A stretch of 12,729 bases of DNA from Parcubacteria group bacterium CG2_30_45_37 (GCA_001873515.1 MNZH01000023.1:1-12729), one strand, 5' to 3'. Positions 1 through 7,224 are shown, numbered from the stretch's first letter. Made by a program: numbers and translations. Notes: generated by a model not told the origin, from the letters alone.

Positions 1-111
1 TTAGGTAATAAAATTTACTCTCAAAAATATTTATATATGCCTAAATATGAAAATTTTTCAAAGGAAGAATTGTTAAGATTTATTGAGAAGCAGGAACAGG
101 AATTGGCGTAG
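1..111 (+). CDS. C-terminal remnant or end of an unidentified ORF (5' partial)
   Basis: Frame 1 is open from the left edge to a TAG at 109-111 and encodes about 36 residues. An internal ATG at 49 would give a 20-residue peptide beginning MPKYENFSKEELLRF. This reads like the hydrophilic helical start seen on some small or DNA-modifying proteins, but it is too short to assign. No Shine-Dalgarno sequence precedes the ATG. It could be the tail of a gene to the left, or a decayed fragment at the edge of the restriction island. Positions 112-175 contain no gene and are A+T-rich leader for the next gene. Confidence 0.3.
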   Translation, partial: LGNKIYSQKYLYMPKYENFSKEELLRFIEKQEQELA

Positions 112-175
112 AAAAAATAGCAAAAGCCATCGGCATATAATTAGCGGAATTATTTAAATAAAATTTTATATCATT

Positions 176-2470
176 ATGGAAAATAATATTCATCGCAAAA
201 AAGATTCGGCCAGATTATTTTGGGATTCTAAGCCCAAGCGCGCGGCTAATCCAAAGGACATAGAATTTCAAACCGCCGAAGTGGTAATCCCTAATCCGGG
301 AAAAGCCGGGCAGTTGCCTATAAGCTTTCGCGATAATTTAATCGGCGAGGACGAGTTGGACAAACAAAAAATGAACCGGCTGATTTGGGGCGATAATCTT
401 TTGGCCATGCAGGCACTACTGGCGCAAGGATATGAGGGGAAAATAAATTTGATTTATATTGATCCGCCGTTTGATTCTAAAGCGGATTATTCGCATAAAA
501 TAAAACTTCTTTCTTCTGTCATTCCCGCGGAGGCGGGAATCCAGAATATAGAAATTACCAAAGAGCCGAGCGTGATTGAACGGCTGGCGTATAAAGACAC
601 TTGGGCCGGTGGCACCGATAGCTATCTAGATATGCTTTATCCGCGCCTGCAACTAATGAAGCGGTTGCTCGCGCCAGACGGTTCAATTTATGTTCATCTT
701 GATTGGCATAAAGGGCATTATGTCAAGGTTATGATAGATGAAATTTTTGGAAAAGAGAATTTTGTGAATGAGATTGTGTGGGCATATAGTACACAAGGAC
801 GACCTGAAAATAAATTTGCCAGAAAGCATGACACAATTTTTGTTTACTCACGCAATCCGGAGAAACATATTTTCAATGTTGAATTGGTTAAAATACCCTA
901 TAGTAAAGAATATATACAATCGCATTTTAGAGACAAGGATGAAAATGGTAAGGTTTGCAGAAAAAGACTTGATGCTGGGAAGTGGAGGACTTATTATCCT
1001 GATGAGGGAATGATTCCAAATGATGTATGGAGTGATATTTACTACGAGAACCCAATGTCAAAGGTTAAAACCAATTATGATACTCAAAAACCCGAGGCGC
1101 TACTTGAAAGAATCATAAATGCTTCTTGTTTAGAAAACGGATTGATCGCTGACTTCTTTAGTGGCTCTGGAACAACAATATCTGTCGCTGAAAAACTTAA
1201 TCGTCGCTGGATCGGCTGTGAGCTGGGCAAAGTTGGCATCCAGGTCGCGCGCGGGCGGTTGGTTGAGCAAGAGTCAAAACCATTTTTAATTGAGAACATC
1301 GGCAATTATCAGCGCGAGATGATTTATCTGGGCGGCGGACGGATTTATGAAATGCAGAAAATTATTTTGAAACTTTACGGCGCCGAGCCCATGGCGAATC
1401 GCAAAGATTTAGGCGTGCGCCTGCCTGCGCCGCGCCGTCTGGACACAATCTATTTTGTATATGCTATACAGTGCGATGATGACAGCGTTTATATCGGCCA
1501 AACAAGCGATTTATTAAGGAGATGGGAAGAACATTGTGAAGGAAAAGCTCGTTGGACAGCCGCGCATAAACCAGTTGAAGTTATTTACCATGAAGAGTTC
1601 AATACGCGAGAGGAGGCTGAAGATAGGGAAAAGTGGTTAAAAACTGGATTTGGTAGAAAGTGGATTAAACGGGAGTTGAAGGCTGGTAGATTAAACAAAT
1701 GGGATGAAAAAGCGGCGCGGCGCGCAGGTATGGATCATGATTTTGATGCGAGTAGACCTGCGCCGCAGGCAGGCAGGGAATTAGTTTATTGCGGTTATCC
1801 TGACCGGCCGGTGGCGGCGCATAAAGTTGAGGATTTAGCCATGGAAGCGCAAACGCTTGACGGCGCGGGTTATAAACGGCTGGTGATTTTGGCTTGGGAT
1901 TATGAATATAATTATGACGAACTTTTGCAAACTCGCTTAAAGGCGGCGGGCAAAGATATTAAAACGGAAATTATCAGCCGTCAGATTCCCCCGGATATTT
2001 ATGAATATTTAAAAAAGGCGCGAAACGAGGAAGAAATAGAGAAGCTGGCGGAAAAAATAAAGTTTTTTGAAAAGCCGTATTTAAAAGTTAAAAAGCCGGA
2101 AGTAAAAGGAAATACCGTTAGCGTCGGCATTGATAATTATGTGCTATATGATTTTCCACTTGGGTCAGGAAAGAAAGCTGACGAATCGCGGGAAGAGCTG
2201 ATTCATTTAGTCAAAGATAATTTCGCCATACTAATTGATTACTGGGCGATTGATTGGGATTACGACGGCATAGTTTTCAAAAGCCAATGGCAGGATTTTC
2301 GCGGCAACGGCCGTAAAGCCAAAATCGTGGCGACAAAAAAAGAGCATACTTACCTGCCCGCCGAAGCTTCGGCGCAGGCGGGTGAAAAAAATGGAAAACA
2401 CACCATCGCCATGCGCGTGGTGGACATTTTTGGCAATGACGCGACCGCGATAATTGAGGTGAAAATATGA
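176..2470 (+). CDS. mod: Type III-like site-specific DNA methyltransferase (Mod) with an internal GIY-YIG domain
   Basis: This is the modification subunit of a type III-like restriction-modification system. It should transfer methyl from SAM to a base in the recognition site; adenine N6 is likeliest for this family. The catalytic motif DPPF lies at residues 96-99 and the SAM-binding motif DFFSGSGTT at 326-334. Motif IV before motif I is the beta-class order. The part between them (about 190-310) should be target recognition and is A+T-richer than its flanks. After the core, residues 424-502 form a GIY-YIG nuclease domain (VYAI 428-431, YIG 439-441, arginines 448-449, candidate metal-binding Glu485). 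The methyltransferase C-terminal region resumes at VYCGYPDRPV (537-546). Palindrome-derived peptides occur at 114-123 and 727-736. Length is 764 residues, extended by these inserts. The start has no Shine-Dalgarno, like its neighbours. The partner is res at 4296. The Mod call is firm; activity of the nuclease domain is unproven. Confidence 0.9.
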   Translation: MENNIHRKKDSARLFWDSKPKRAANPKDIEFQTAEVVIPNPGKAGQLPISFRDNLIGEDELDKQKMNRLIWGDNLLAMQALLAQGYEGKINLIYIDPPFDSKADYSHKIKLLSSVIPAEAGIQNIEITKEPSVIERLAYKDTWAGGTDSYLDMLYPRLQLMKRLLAPDGSIYVHLDWHKGHYVKVMIDEIFGKENFVNEIVWAYSTQGRPENKFARKHDTIFVYSRNPEKHIFNVELVKIPYSKEYIQSHFRDKDENGKVCRKRLDAGKWRTYYPDEGMIPNDVWSDIYYENPMSKVKTNYDTQKPEALLERIINASCLENGLIADFFSGSGTTISVAEKLNRRWIGCELGKVGIQVARGRLVEQESKPFLIENIGNYQREMIYLGGGRIYEMQKIILKLYGAEPMANRKDLGVRLPAPRRLDTIYFVYAIQCDDDSVYIGQTSDLLRRWEEHCEGKARWTAAHKPVEVIYHEEFNTREEAEDREKWLKTGFGRKWIKRELKAGRLNKWDEKAARRAGMDHDFDASRPAPQAGRELVYCGYPDRPVAAHKVEDLAMEAQTLDGAGYKRLVILAWDYEYNYDELLQTRLKAAGKDIKTEIISRQIPPDIYEYLKKARNEEEIEKLAEKIKFFEKPYLKVKKPEVKGNTVSVGIDNYVLYDFPLGSGKKADESREELIHLVKDNFAILIDYWAIDWDYDGIVFKSQWQDFRGNGRKAKIVATKKEHTYLPAEASAQAGEKNGKHTIAMRVVDIFGNDATAIIEVKI
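518..544 (+). repeat. Palindromic repeat translated as VIPAEAGIQ inside mod
   Basis: ATTCCCGC (521-528) and GCGGGAAT (533-540) form a perfect 8-bp stem with a 4-nt loop. In the mod frame, residues 114-123 read SVIPAEAGIQ. From recall, this peptide is a common product of dispersed bacterial repeats of this type. It sits in the variable linker between the DPPF motif and the conserved segment starting AYKDTW, where an insert would be tolerated. Confidence 0.75.
1419..1774 (+). mobile_element. GIY-YIG cassette inserted in frame in mod, bounded by 11-bp inverted repeats
   Basis: GCCTGCCTGCG at 1419-1429 is exactly inverted as CGCAGGCAGGC at 1764-1774. Between them is a whole GIY-YIG domain (about 1445-1681) of the small free-standing type, ending in the usual REKWLKTGFGRKWIK block at residues 484-498. 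The right end has its own hairpin, CCTGC-GCC-GCAGG at 1757-1769. The reading frame is open throughout, so domain and ends are translated as part of Mod. Recent mobility is inferred from the repeats and the domain's position between methyltransferase segments. No target-site duplication was found. Confidence 0.55.
2352..2383 (+). repeat. Palindromic repeat translated as LPAEASAQAGE near the Mod C-terminus
   Basis: CGCCGAAG/CTTCGGCG is a perfect 16-nt palindrome at 2359-2374. It extends outward as ACCTGCC (2352-2358) pairing with GGCGGGT (2377-2383), with one G-T wobble and a two-base CA bulge. In the mod frame it encodes residues 727-736, within what looks like a beta-strand-rich C-terminal domain. 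Confidence 0.75.
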
Positions 2471-2472
2471 TA

Positions 2473-2496
2473 TGTATACAATATGTATAGTATACA
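2473..2496. promoter_or_regulatory. Inverted repeat TGTATAC-N10-GTATACA just after mod (possible operator)
   Basis: TGTATAC at 2473-2479 and GTATACA at 2490-2496 are exact inverted copies separated by 10 nt. Half-site centres are 17 nt apart, not a whole number of helical turns. It could be a dimeric regulator site, but such sequences also arise by chance in A+T-rich DNA, and no regulator gene is in view. Confidence 0.3.
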
Positions 2497-2539
2497 GACA
2501 CACTATGCATATATAAATGTAAAAGTATTGTTTTTTCTG

Positions 2540-2576
2540 TAGATAAGTTATATATAGAAAATTATAAAATTATCTA
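2540..2576. repeat. Inverted repeat TAGATAA ... TTATCTA
   Basis: TAGATAA at 2540-2546 is exactly inverted at 2570-2576 around a 23-nt A+T-rich centre. It lies upstream of the candidate promoter for the AlbA_2 gene. It could be a regulatory site or a weak RNA hairpin; neither can be shown from sequence. Confidence 0.25.
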
Positions 2577-2605
2577 TATATGTAAAACTAAACTTACTCT
2601 TTTTA

Positions 2606-2635
2606 TTGATAATTAGCATAAATTACACTTATAGT
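2606..2635 (+). promoter_or_regulatory. Candidate sigma70-type promoter for the AlbA_2/ATPase gene
   Basis: TTGATA (2606-2611) resembles the -35 consensus and TATAGT (2630-2635) the -10, with an 18-nt spacer. Transcription would start near 2642, about 26 nt before the ATG at 2668. The base composition makes chance TATA boxes likely. Confidence 0.4.
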
Positions 2636-2667
2636 AAAATTTATATTTTGCTATATGTATAGAATAT

Positions 2668-2967
2668 ATGGCAAATAATCAACTAATACACAACATACTT
2701 TCAGAACCATCAGAATCAAGAACACTTGAGTTCAAGCGCCTTGGCAGCAGGAACGAAGGTCTTGATAAAACCTTGCAATCGATGGTTGCCATGGCTAATA
2801 CCGATGGTGGAACGATAATTTTTGGAGTAGACGATCCTCAAAAAACCACACTCAAAGGAGCAGAAAGAATCTTTGGCATAGAGGAAAATATAGAACTTTA
2901 CGATGAGCTCGGCGGTCTGTTAGAAAAATTTATCCCCCAATATCGGGAATTTGGCCGCCTGTCTTAA
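2668..2967 (+). CDS. Schlafen-type AlbA_2 domain protein, N-terminal part (frame interrupted)
   Basis: This is the 5' part of a gene that continues at 2937-4130 in the -1 frame. Residues 14-56 contain the AlbA_2/SLFN signature: E21-F-K23, then ANTDGGTIIFGVDD at 43-56. AlbA_2 domains bind nucleic acid, and some Schlafen-related members cleave RNA; which applies here is unknown. The sequence is normal to I89-P90, after which the frame yields nine unrelated residues and a stop. Reading from CCA at 2937 in the -1 frame instead gives PISGIWPPVLIDAGDGKRIG, running straight into the next ORF. The intact product would have about 487 residues. If translated as it stands, this 99-residue piece holds only most of the AlbA_2 domain. 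Base composition is A+T-richer than in mod or res. Confidence 0.8.
   Translation: MANNQLIHNILSEPSESRTLEFKRLGSRNEGLDKTLQSMVAMANTDGGTIIFGVDDPQKTTLKGAERIFGIEENIELYDELGGLLEKFIPQYREFGRLS
2934..2938 (+). other. Frameshift site: C5 tract interrupting the AlbA_2/ATPase gene
   Basis: Five C residues at 2934-2938 sit where six would restore one frame: ATC CCC CCA ATA, giving I-P-P-I. One missing C explains the whole break, and protein similarity to the family appears continuous on both sides. The cause may be a homopolymer error in the assembly, a true mutation, or an on/off slippage tract. The surroundings do not form a canonical -1 slippery heptamer. Confidence 0.75.
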
Positions 2968-2996
2968 TAGACGCGGGTGACGGCAAAAGAATTGGT

Positions 2997-4130
2997 TTGC
3001 TTTTTGTGCCAAAAGTTGGAGACGGATTTAGGCACTATGAAAATCATGTATGGGTTCGTTTAGAACGAGGGAATAAAATACTCAATCCTCAAGATATTTT
3101 GCATCTTGCATACGTGAAAGGATTTTCCAGATCAGACAAGGAATTAGTGGAAGTTGATTTTAATTTACTGAAAACTAATTTTTATGAGGCGTGGAGAAAG
3201 AAGCGCAATATTAGCGAAGATCAAATTGAGCGAATTTTAGAAAAAACAGGATTGGCCAGGCGAAGTGAAAGTAAAAAATTATTACCAACCAGAGCGGCAG
3301 TTTTACTGTTTGCTGAATTTCCGAACGATCTTTTAGAAACAAAGTGTTCTGTGCGCGTTTTCCAAATTGAAGGAAATTTAGAAACAATCACTAAAGAAAC
3401 ACTAAATTGGATAGGGACTCCAAAAAACATAAATGGTCCAATCGCAAAACAGATTACCGATGCCCATGAGCATGTTCTTGGGTTATTGAAATCGGGTATG
3501 CGAGTGCCATCTGGATTTAAAACAACATACAGTATTCCAGAGCGCGCTGTGAAAGAAGCAATAACCAACGCAGTAATTCACCGCGATTATTATACAAAAC
3601 GAGATATTGAAATACGAATTTTTGAAGACCGTATAGAAATTGAAAGTCCTGGGTTATTTCCATTTAATATTACCCCCTCAAATATTGGGGTTGAACGGTC
3701 ACATCAATATCGTAACGATTTATTGGTAAAACATCTACGTGAGTTTCCTGATCCGCCGAATCTTGATCAAAATGAGGGCGTACGAGCAATGCGTCAAACT
3801 ATGTATACAGCGAATTTATACCCACCTATTTTTTGGACGTATCCAAATCTTCAGGATGCCGTAAGAGTAATTTTGCTTAACGAGAAAGCTCCGAGCGAAT
3901 GGGATAAAGTTTCTGGTTATTTGATGAAAAATAAATACATAGTAAACTCTGAAGCGAGAAAAATTCTTTATACGGAAAATACTGTTAAGGTTTCAAAATT
4001 TTTTCATCGATGGGTTAAACAGGGACTTTTAACTAAAATAATTCCTAGGACGGGCGCAAAACGCAATGTGCGTTATAGATTACCGGCAACTGACGAAAAG
4101 ATGTTATTTACCCAAGACAAAAGTAAATAA
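2997..4130 (+). CDS. RecG-type HATPase_c_4 domain and winged helix, C-terminal part of the AlbA_2 gene
   Basis: This is the 3' part of the gene begun at 2668. The TTG at 2997 is only the first usable start after the break; in-frame coding continues upstream to 2937, so it is probably not a natural start. The first residues (LLFVPKVGDGFRHYENHVWV) complete the AlbA_2 region. Residues about 176-290 are the ATPase fold found at the end of RecG-like AlbA proteins, with the GHKL N-box motif EAITNAVIHRDY at 187-198 and ESPGLFP further on. Residues about 300-365 look like a winged-helix domain. Such proteins are often annotated as ATP-binding, RecG-like or transcriptional regulators; they are not RecG helicase. 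The position between mod and res suggests an accessory or regulatory role in restriction, which is inference. Confidence 0.8.
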   Translation: MLFVPKVGDGFRHYENHVWVRLERGNKILNPQDILHLAYVKGFSRSDKELVEVDFNLLKTNFYEAWRKKRNISEDQIERILEKTGLARRSESKKLLPTRAAVLLFAEFPNDLLETKCSVRVFQIEGNLETITKETLNWIGTPKNINGPIAKQITDAHEHVLGLLKSGMRVPSGFKTTYSIPERAVKEAITNAVIHRDYYTKRDIEIRIFEDRIEIESPGLFPFNITPSNIGVERSHQYRNDLLVKHLREFPDPPNLDQNEGVRAMRQTMYTANLYPPIFWTYPNLQDAVRVILLNEKAPSEWDKVSGYLMKNKYIVNSEARKILYTENTVKVSKFFHRWVKQGLLTKIIPRTGAKRNVRYRLPATDEKMLFTQDKSK

Positions 4131-4295
4131 CGCAATACCCCATAGTTTATAAGCAAATTAGCGTAGTTTATTTTCTCTCTATTTAAATTGGGCAAATTTT
4201 TAGAAGATTTTAGAAGAATGAAGTATTCTTGCTTGAAAATAAGGGATTTTTAGTATTTTAATTTCAATATAAATTAGAAGAAAGCCGATAATATT
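4131..4295. other. A+T-rich intergenic region before res, with a 10-bp tandem repeat
   Basis: No gene is present. TTTTAGAAGA occurs twice in tandem (4198-4207 and 4208-4217), followed by AGAAT-GAAGT-ATTCT at 4214-4228, a weak inverted repeat. These could be part of a res promoter or operator, but I could not place a convincing -35/-10 pair. No strong terminator follows the ATPase gene. Confidence 0.45.
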
Positions 4296-7139
4296 ATGGT
4301 AAAAAAAGTTAAAAATATAATTTTGAATGAACTGCCGCTCGCCAAAGCATTGGCAGGCGAAGTACAAGCCTGGGCGGATCAAGGTTGGCAGGGCGTAACG
4401 CAAACAACCTACGAACTTTTAGCGTATTGGTTTAATCGCGGGGAAGAAGCCGATGAAAAATTTCATATTTGCCAACAGCGCGCGATTGAAACGATTATTT
4501 ATTGCCATGAAATTTTAGGCATTAAAACATTGAAAGAGGCGTTTGAAAGATTCGCGCCGGAGGTTCTAGCGCAGAGCGCGGCGCTTTCGGAAGAAGCGGA
4601 CAATATTACTTTTCCAAAATACTGCCTAAAAATGGCGACCGGTACGGGTAAAACTTGGGTTTTAGCCGCGCTTTTGGTTTGGCAATATTTTAACGCGATA
4701 AATAACGAACGAGAAAAACAATATTCGTCTCACTTTGTGTTGGTCGCGCCCGGACATGAAGTATTATACCGCTTGCTGGATATGTTTTTAGGCAAGCACG
4801 ATTCCAAAACCGGCAATCGCGACAAGGCAAAGGCTGATTTCGCGCGAACACTTTTTATGCCAGATGGCGAGCGATTTCGCAATCGGTTTAATTTAAAAGT
4901 TTTGGAGCCGAGCGATATTCGAGCGAATTTTACTCCGCCGGACGAACCTTTTGTGTATATTACTAATTGGCAGCAATTCCGCTTAAATGATTTCAGCAAT
5001 CTTTGGGACCAACTTACCGGCGCCGATGCGGAAGAACAGCCCCGAGGCGAGGTAATCGCTGATTTTCTTTCCGAATATTCCGACTTAATTATTTTTAACG
5101 ACGAGGCGCATCATGTGCATGGCTCAAAAACCGCCAAAGGCGAGGAATTGGTTTGGCGTAAATTTTTACAAGTTCTTTTTGCTCGACTTGCAGAAAGACA
5201 TAAGGAAGAAAAAGGCGTATTTATACAAATAGATTTTTCCGCCACGCCTTTTTATGGCGACGATGAACATAAAGAATATTTTTCGCACATCGTTTATGAT
5301 TACAGTTTATTAAAAGCGATGGGCGATATGTTGGTGAAACAGATATTTTTAGAAGAGCGACAATCGTTGGCTGGTGAAGATTTGGAAACTCTAAATGTGT
5401 TAGCGGAGCGCGCTGATGCTGACGACGACCATCGCCGAGGGCAAGTGGTTGGACTTTCTAATGGTCAAAAATTATTGATTGATATCGGCCGAAAAAAACT
5501 TGAGCAAATAGCCAGTGAATTCAGAAATAAGGGCTTAGATAAAAAACCGGTTTTGTTTGTGCTCGCCGAGAATACCGAAGTGGCTGATTTAGTTGCTGAA
5601 CATATCGGCAATCTTACGGACGAAAGAGGCCGAAGTTATCAAGGCCAGACGCTGGTTATTCATTCGGATAAAAAAGGCGAAATGAGCGATAAGGATTGGG
5701 AACAATATCGCCGACAGTTGGAAAGTTTGGATGAGCCGGAAGAAATAAACCCAATTCGCGTGGTGGTGAGCGTTTTAATGCTTCGCGAGGGTTTTGATAC
5801 ACAAAATGTGGCCGTGATGGTTATTTTGCGAAGCGCAAAAGCAAATTTGCTATTAGAGCAAACAGTTGGTCGTGGTTTGCGGTTGATGTTTCCGTCATAT
5901 AAATATCCGGAGTTTAAAGATCTGAAAGAAGAAGCGCGGGAAGATGTAATGCGTAATCATGCGCCAAAAAATTCTTTTGATTTTCTTTTTGTCGTTGATC
6001 ATCCTAAGTTAAGAGTTTTTTATGAAGAATTACGAAGACAGGGTTATGCGATTGGTATTGGCGATATAACAGCGACGGAAATTTTTGGCGATCTTGTTCA
6101 GGCCGAAGCGACGTCAGAAAGAATCGGGAAATATGATATTCTATGGCCGATACAAGTTTATGAGCAATCACCGAAATTTGATTTTTCCGCGATTAAAGTT
6201 TCCGGCCTGCCTAAGTATTCAATCCCCCTTGATATATTAAAAAAACAACTTTCTCATATTTCCATCACGGAAAAAAACGCGGAAACCGGCGGCAAAGTAA
6301 AAACCTGGAAACTTGATAACCAGTATTTTGACTACGCTCATTTTTTGCGGCAAGCGACAATGGCGGTTGCTTCAGAAAAAGGCGTTCAGATTTTAACTGG
6401 GAAAATGGCAGAAATAACCGGAATAATCGACGAATATGTCAGCTCGGTTATTTTTGGCGCTGAAATAGATTTTAAACTTCAGAAAAATTATACTGTTCTT
6501 AATTATGCGCCGTTATTTGATTTTATTGTTTCTAAGGTGAAGCGTTTATTGATAGACAGTTTGGGAGTAATTCAATATGAGATTAAAGCCGGTAAAATCG
6601 GAAAGTTAAGCGACATTAAAAAAATATTTGTCCGCGAATCGTTATCGGTTCGCGCGCAGCGCTGTATTTATCCGCTGGTCGGGTATGCAAGAAAAGGCGA
6701 AGGGCTAGAAAGAAATTTCATCGCCGAAATTTTAGATAAATCAAGCGAGGTGGAAGCGTTCGGAAAAATTCAAGAAAGAAAGCATCTGTTAAATATATCT
6801 TATCGTGATAAGGACGGTATTAAGCGAGATTATTTTCCTGATTTTGCAATCAAAACAAAAGAAAAGATGTATTTAGTTGAAACAAAATCGGAAGACGAAA
6901 TACAAAAAGCCGAGGGTAATGAAAAGGCGTTAATCGCGTTAAAAGCGAAAGCGGCCATTAGCTGGTGCAAAACCGCCAGCAAAGTTGTTTTAGAAAATCA
7001 ACCGCCAGAATGGGAATATTTTATTCTTTCAGAAAAAACTTTTGAAGATAATAAGCAGTTGAGTTTTGACGGGCTAGTTTCTTTAGGAAGACTAGACACG
7101 GAACGATTGATCGCAAGCGATGCGGGAAAATTATTTTAG
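4296..7139 (+). CDS. res: Type III-like restriction endonuclease subunit (Res): SF2 helicase plus PD-(D/E)xK nuclease
   Basis: This is the ATP-dependent translocase/nuclease partner of Mod; it should cut DNA whose recognition sites are unmodified. Superfamily 2 motifs appear in order: Walker A MATGTGKT at 113-120, DEAHH at 269-273, SAT at 315-317, REGFD at 497-501 and QTVGRGLRLM at 522-531. A C-terminal PD-(D/E)xK nuclease is readable as PDF (848-850, Asp849) and ETK (862-864). With both parts present and no internal stop, the gene looks functional. At 947 residues it is close to the usual Res size. Residues about 13-22 may derive from a repeat. The ATG at 4296 is the first methionine, with no good Shine-Dalgarno. 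It lies 165 nt after the AlbA_2/ATPase gene rather than directly behind mod, which is unusual for a type III pair. Confidence 0.9.
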   Translation: MVKKVKNIILNELPLAKALAGEVQAWADQGWQGVTQTTYELLAYWFNRGEEADEKFHICQQRAIETIIYCHEILGIKTLKEAFERFAPEVLAQSAALSEEADNITFPKYCLKMATGTGKTWVLAALLVWQYFNAINNEREKQYSSHFVLVAPGHEVLYRLLDMFLGKHDSKTGNRDKAKADFARTLFMPDGERFRNRFNLKVLEPSDIRANFTPPDEPFVYITNWQQFRLNDFSNLWDQLTGADAEEQPRGEVIADFLSEYSDLIIFNDEAHHVHGSKTAKGEELVWRKFLQVLFARLAERHKEEKGVFIQIDFSATPFYGDDEHKEYFSHIVYDYSLLKAMGDMLVKQIFLEERQSLAGEDLETLNVLAERADADDDHRRGQVVGLSNGQKLLIDIGRKKLEQIASEFRNKGLDKKPVLFVLAENTEVADLVAEHIGNLTDERGRSYQGQTLVIHSDKKGEMSDKDWEQYRRQLESLDEPEEINPIRVVVSVLMLREGFDTQNVAVMVILRSAKANLLLEQTVGRGLRLMFPSYKYPEFKDLKEEAREDVMRNHAPKNSFDFLFVVDHPKLRVFYEELRRQGYAIGIGDITATEIFGDLVQAEATSERIGKYDILWPIQVYEQSPKFDFSAIKVSGLPKYSIPLDILKKQLSHISITEKNAETGGKVKTWKLDNQYFDYAHFLRQATMAVASEKGVQILTGKMAEITGIIDEYVSSVIFGAEIDFKLQKNYTVLNYAPLFDFIVSKVKRLLIDSLGVIQYEIKAGKIGKLSDIKKIFVRESLSVRAQRCIYPLVGYARKGEGLERNFIAEILDKSSEVEAFGKIQERKHLLNISYRDKDGIKRDYFPDFAIKTKEKMYLVETKSEDEIQKAEGNEKALIALKAKAAISWCKTASKVVLENQPPEWEYFILSEKTFEDNKQLSFDGLVSLGRLDTERLIASDAGKLF
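4332..4360 (+). repeat. Possible palindrome-derived segment at the start of res
   Basis: GCCAA-AGCA-TTGGC at 4341-4354 is a perfect 5-bp hairpin. It is flanked by CTGCC/GGCAG and TCGCC/GGCGA pairings within 4332-4360. It encodes LPLAKALAGE, similar in pattern to the repeat peptide near the end of Mod. It could equally be ordinary helix-coding sequence. Confidence 0.3.
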
Positions 7140-7174
7140 GCGGCGAGCCAGTCAAGGCGCTATTTAAAAGGTTG

Positions 7175-7214
7175 AAAATGTTTGTAGATTTAGTGATCAA
7201 AACATTTTTTATTT
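7175..7214 (+). terminator. Weak A+T-rich terminator-like hairpin after res
   Basis: AAAATGTTT (7175-7183) pairs perfectly with AAACATTTT (7200-7208) around a 16-nt loop, and the right arm runs into a T-rich tract. The stem has little G+C, so efficiency would be low. It separates res from the LTD gene. Confidence 0.4.
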
Positions 7215-7224
7215 TAATTGTTTA

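Larger units (their letters stand above)
2471..2667. other. A+T-rich intergenic region between mod and the AlbA_2 gene
   Basis: These 197 nt contain no gene and are strongly A+T-rich, with many TATA-like steps. They hold two 7-bp inverted repeats (2473-2496 and 2540-2576) and a plausible promoter (2606-2635), listed separately. There is no GC-rich terminator after mod, so transcription may read through. Confidence 0.7.

Noticed and set aside
2468..2542. UGA recoded as glycine, extending mod past 2470 to the TAG at 2540
   Set aside because: No other gene contains an in-frame UGA, and the extension is low-complexity A+T-rich sequence.
2934..2950. Programmed -1 ribosomal frameshift in the AlbA_2/ATPase gene
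   Set aside because: No canonical X-XXY-YYZ heptamer is in the correct phase and no strong downstream stem was seen. A missing C is simpler.
2997..2999. TTG at 2997 as a real start of a separate gene
   Set aside because: Coding similarity continues upstream in the same frame to 2937, and no ribosome-binding site precedes the TTG.
3221..3568. Open frame of 115 codons on the minus strand
   Set aside because: It is antisense to the well-supported ATPase-domain gene and shows no recognisable domain.
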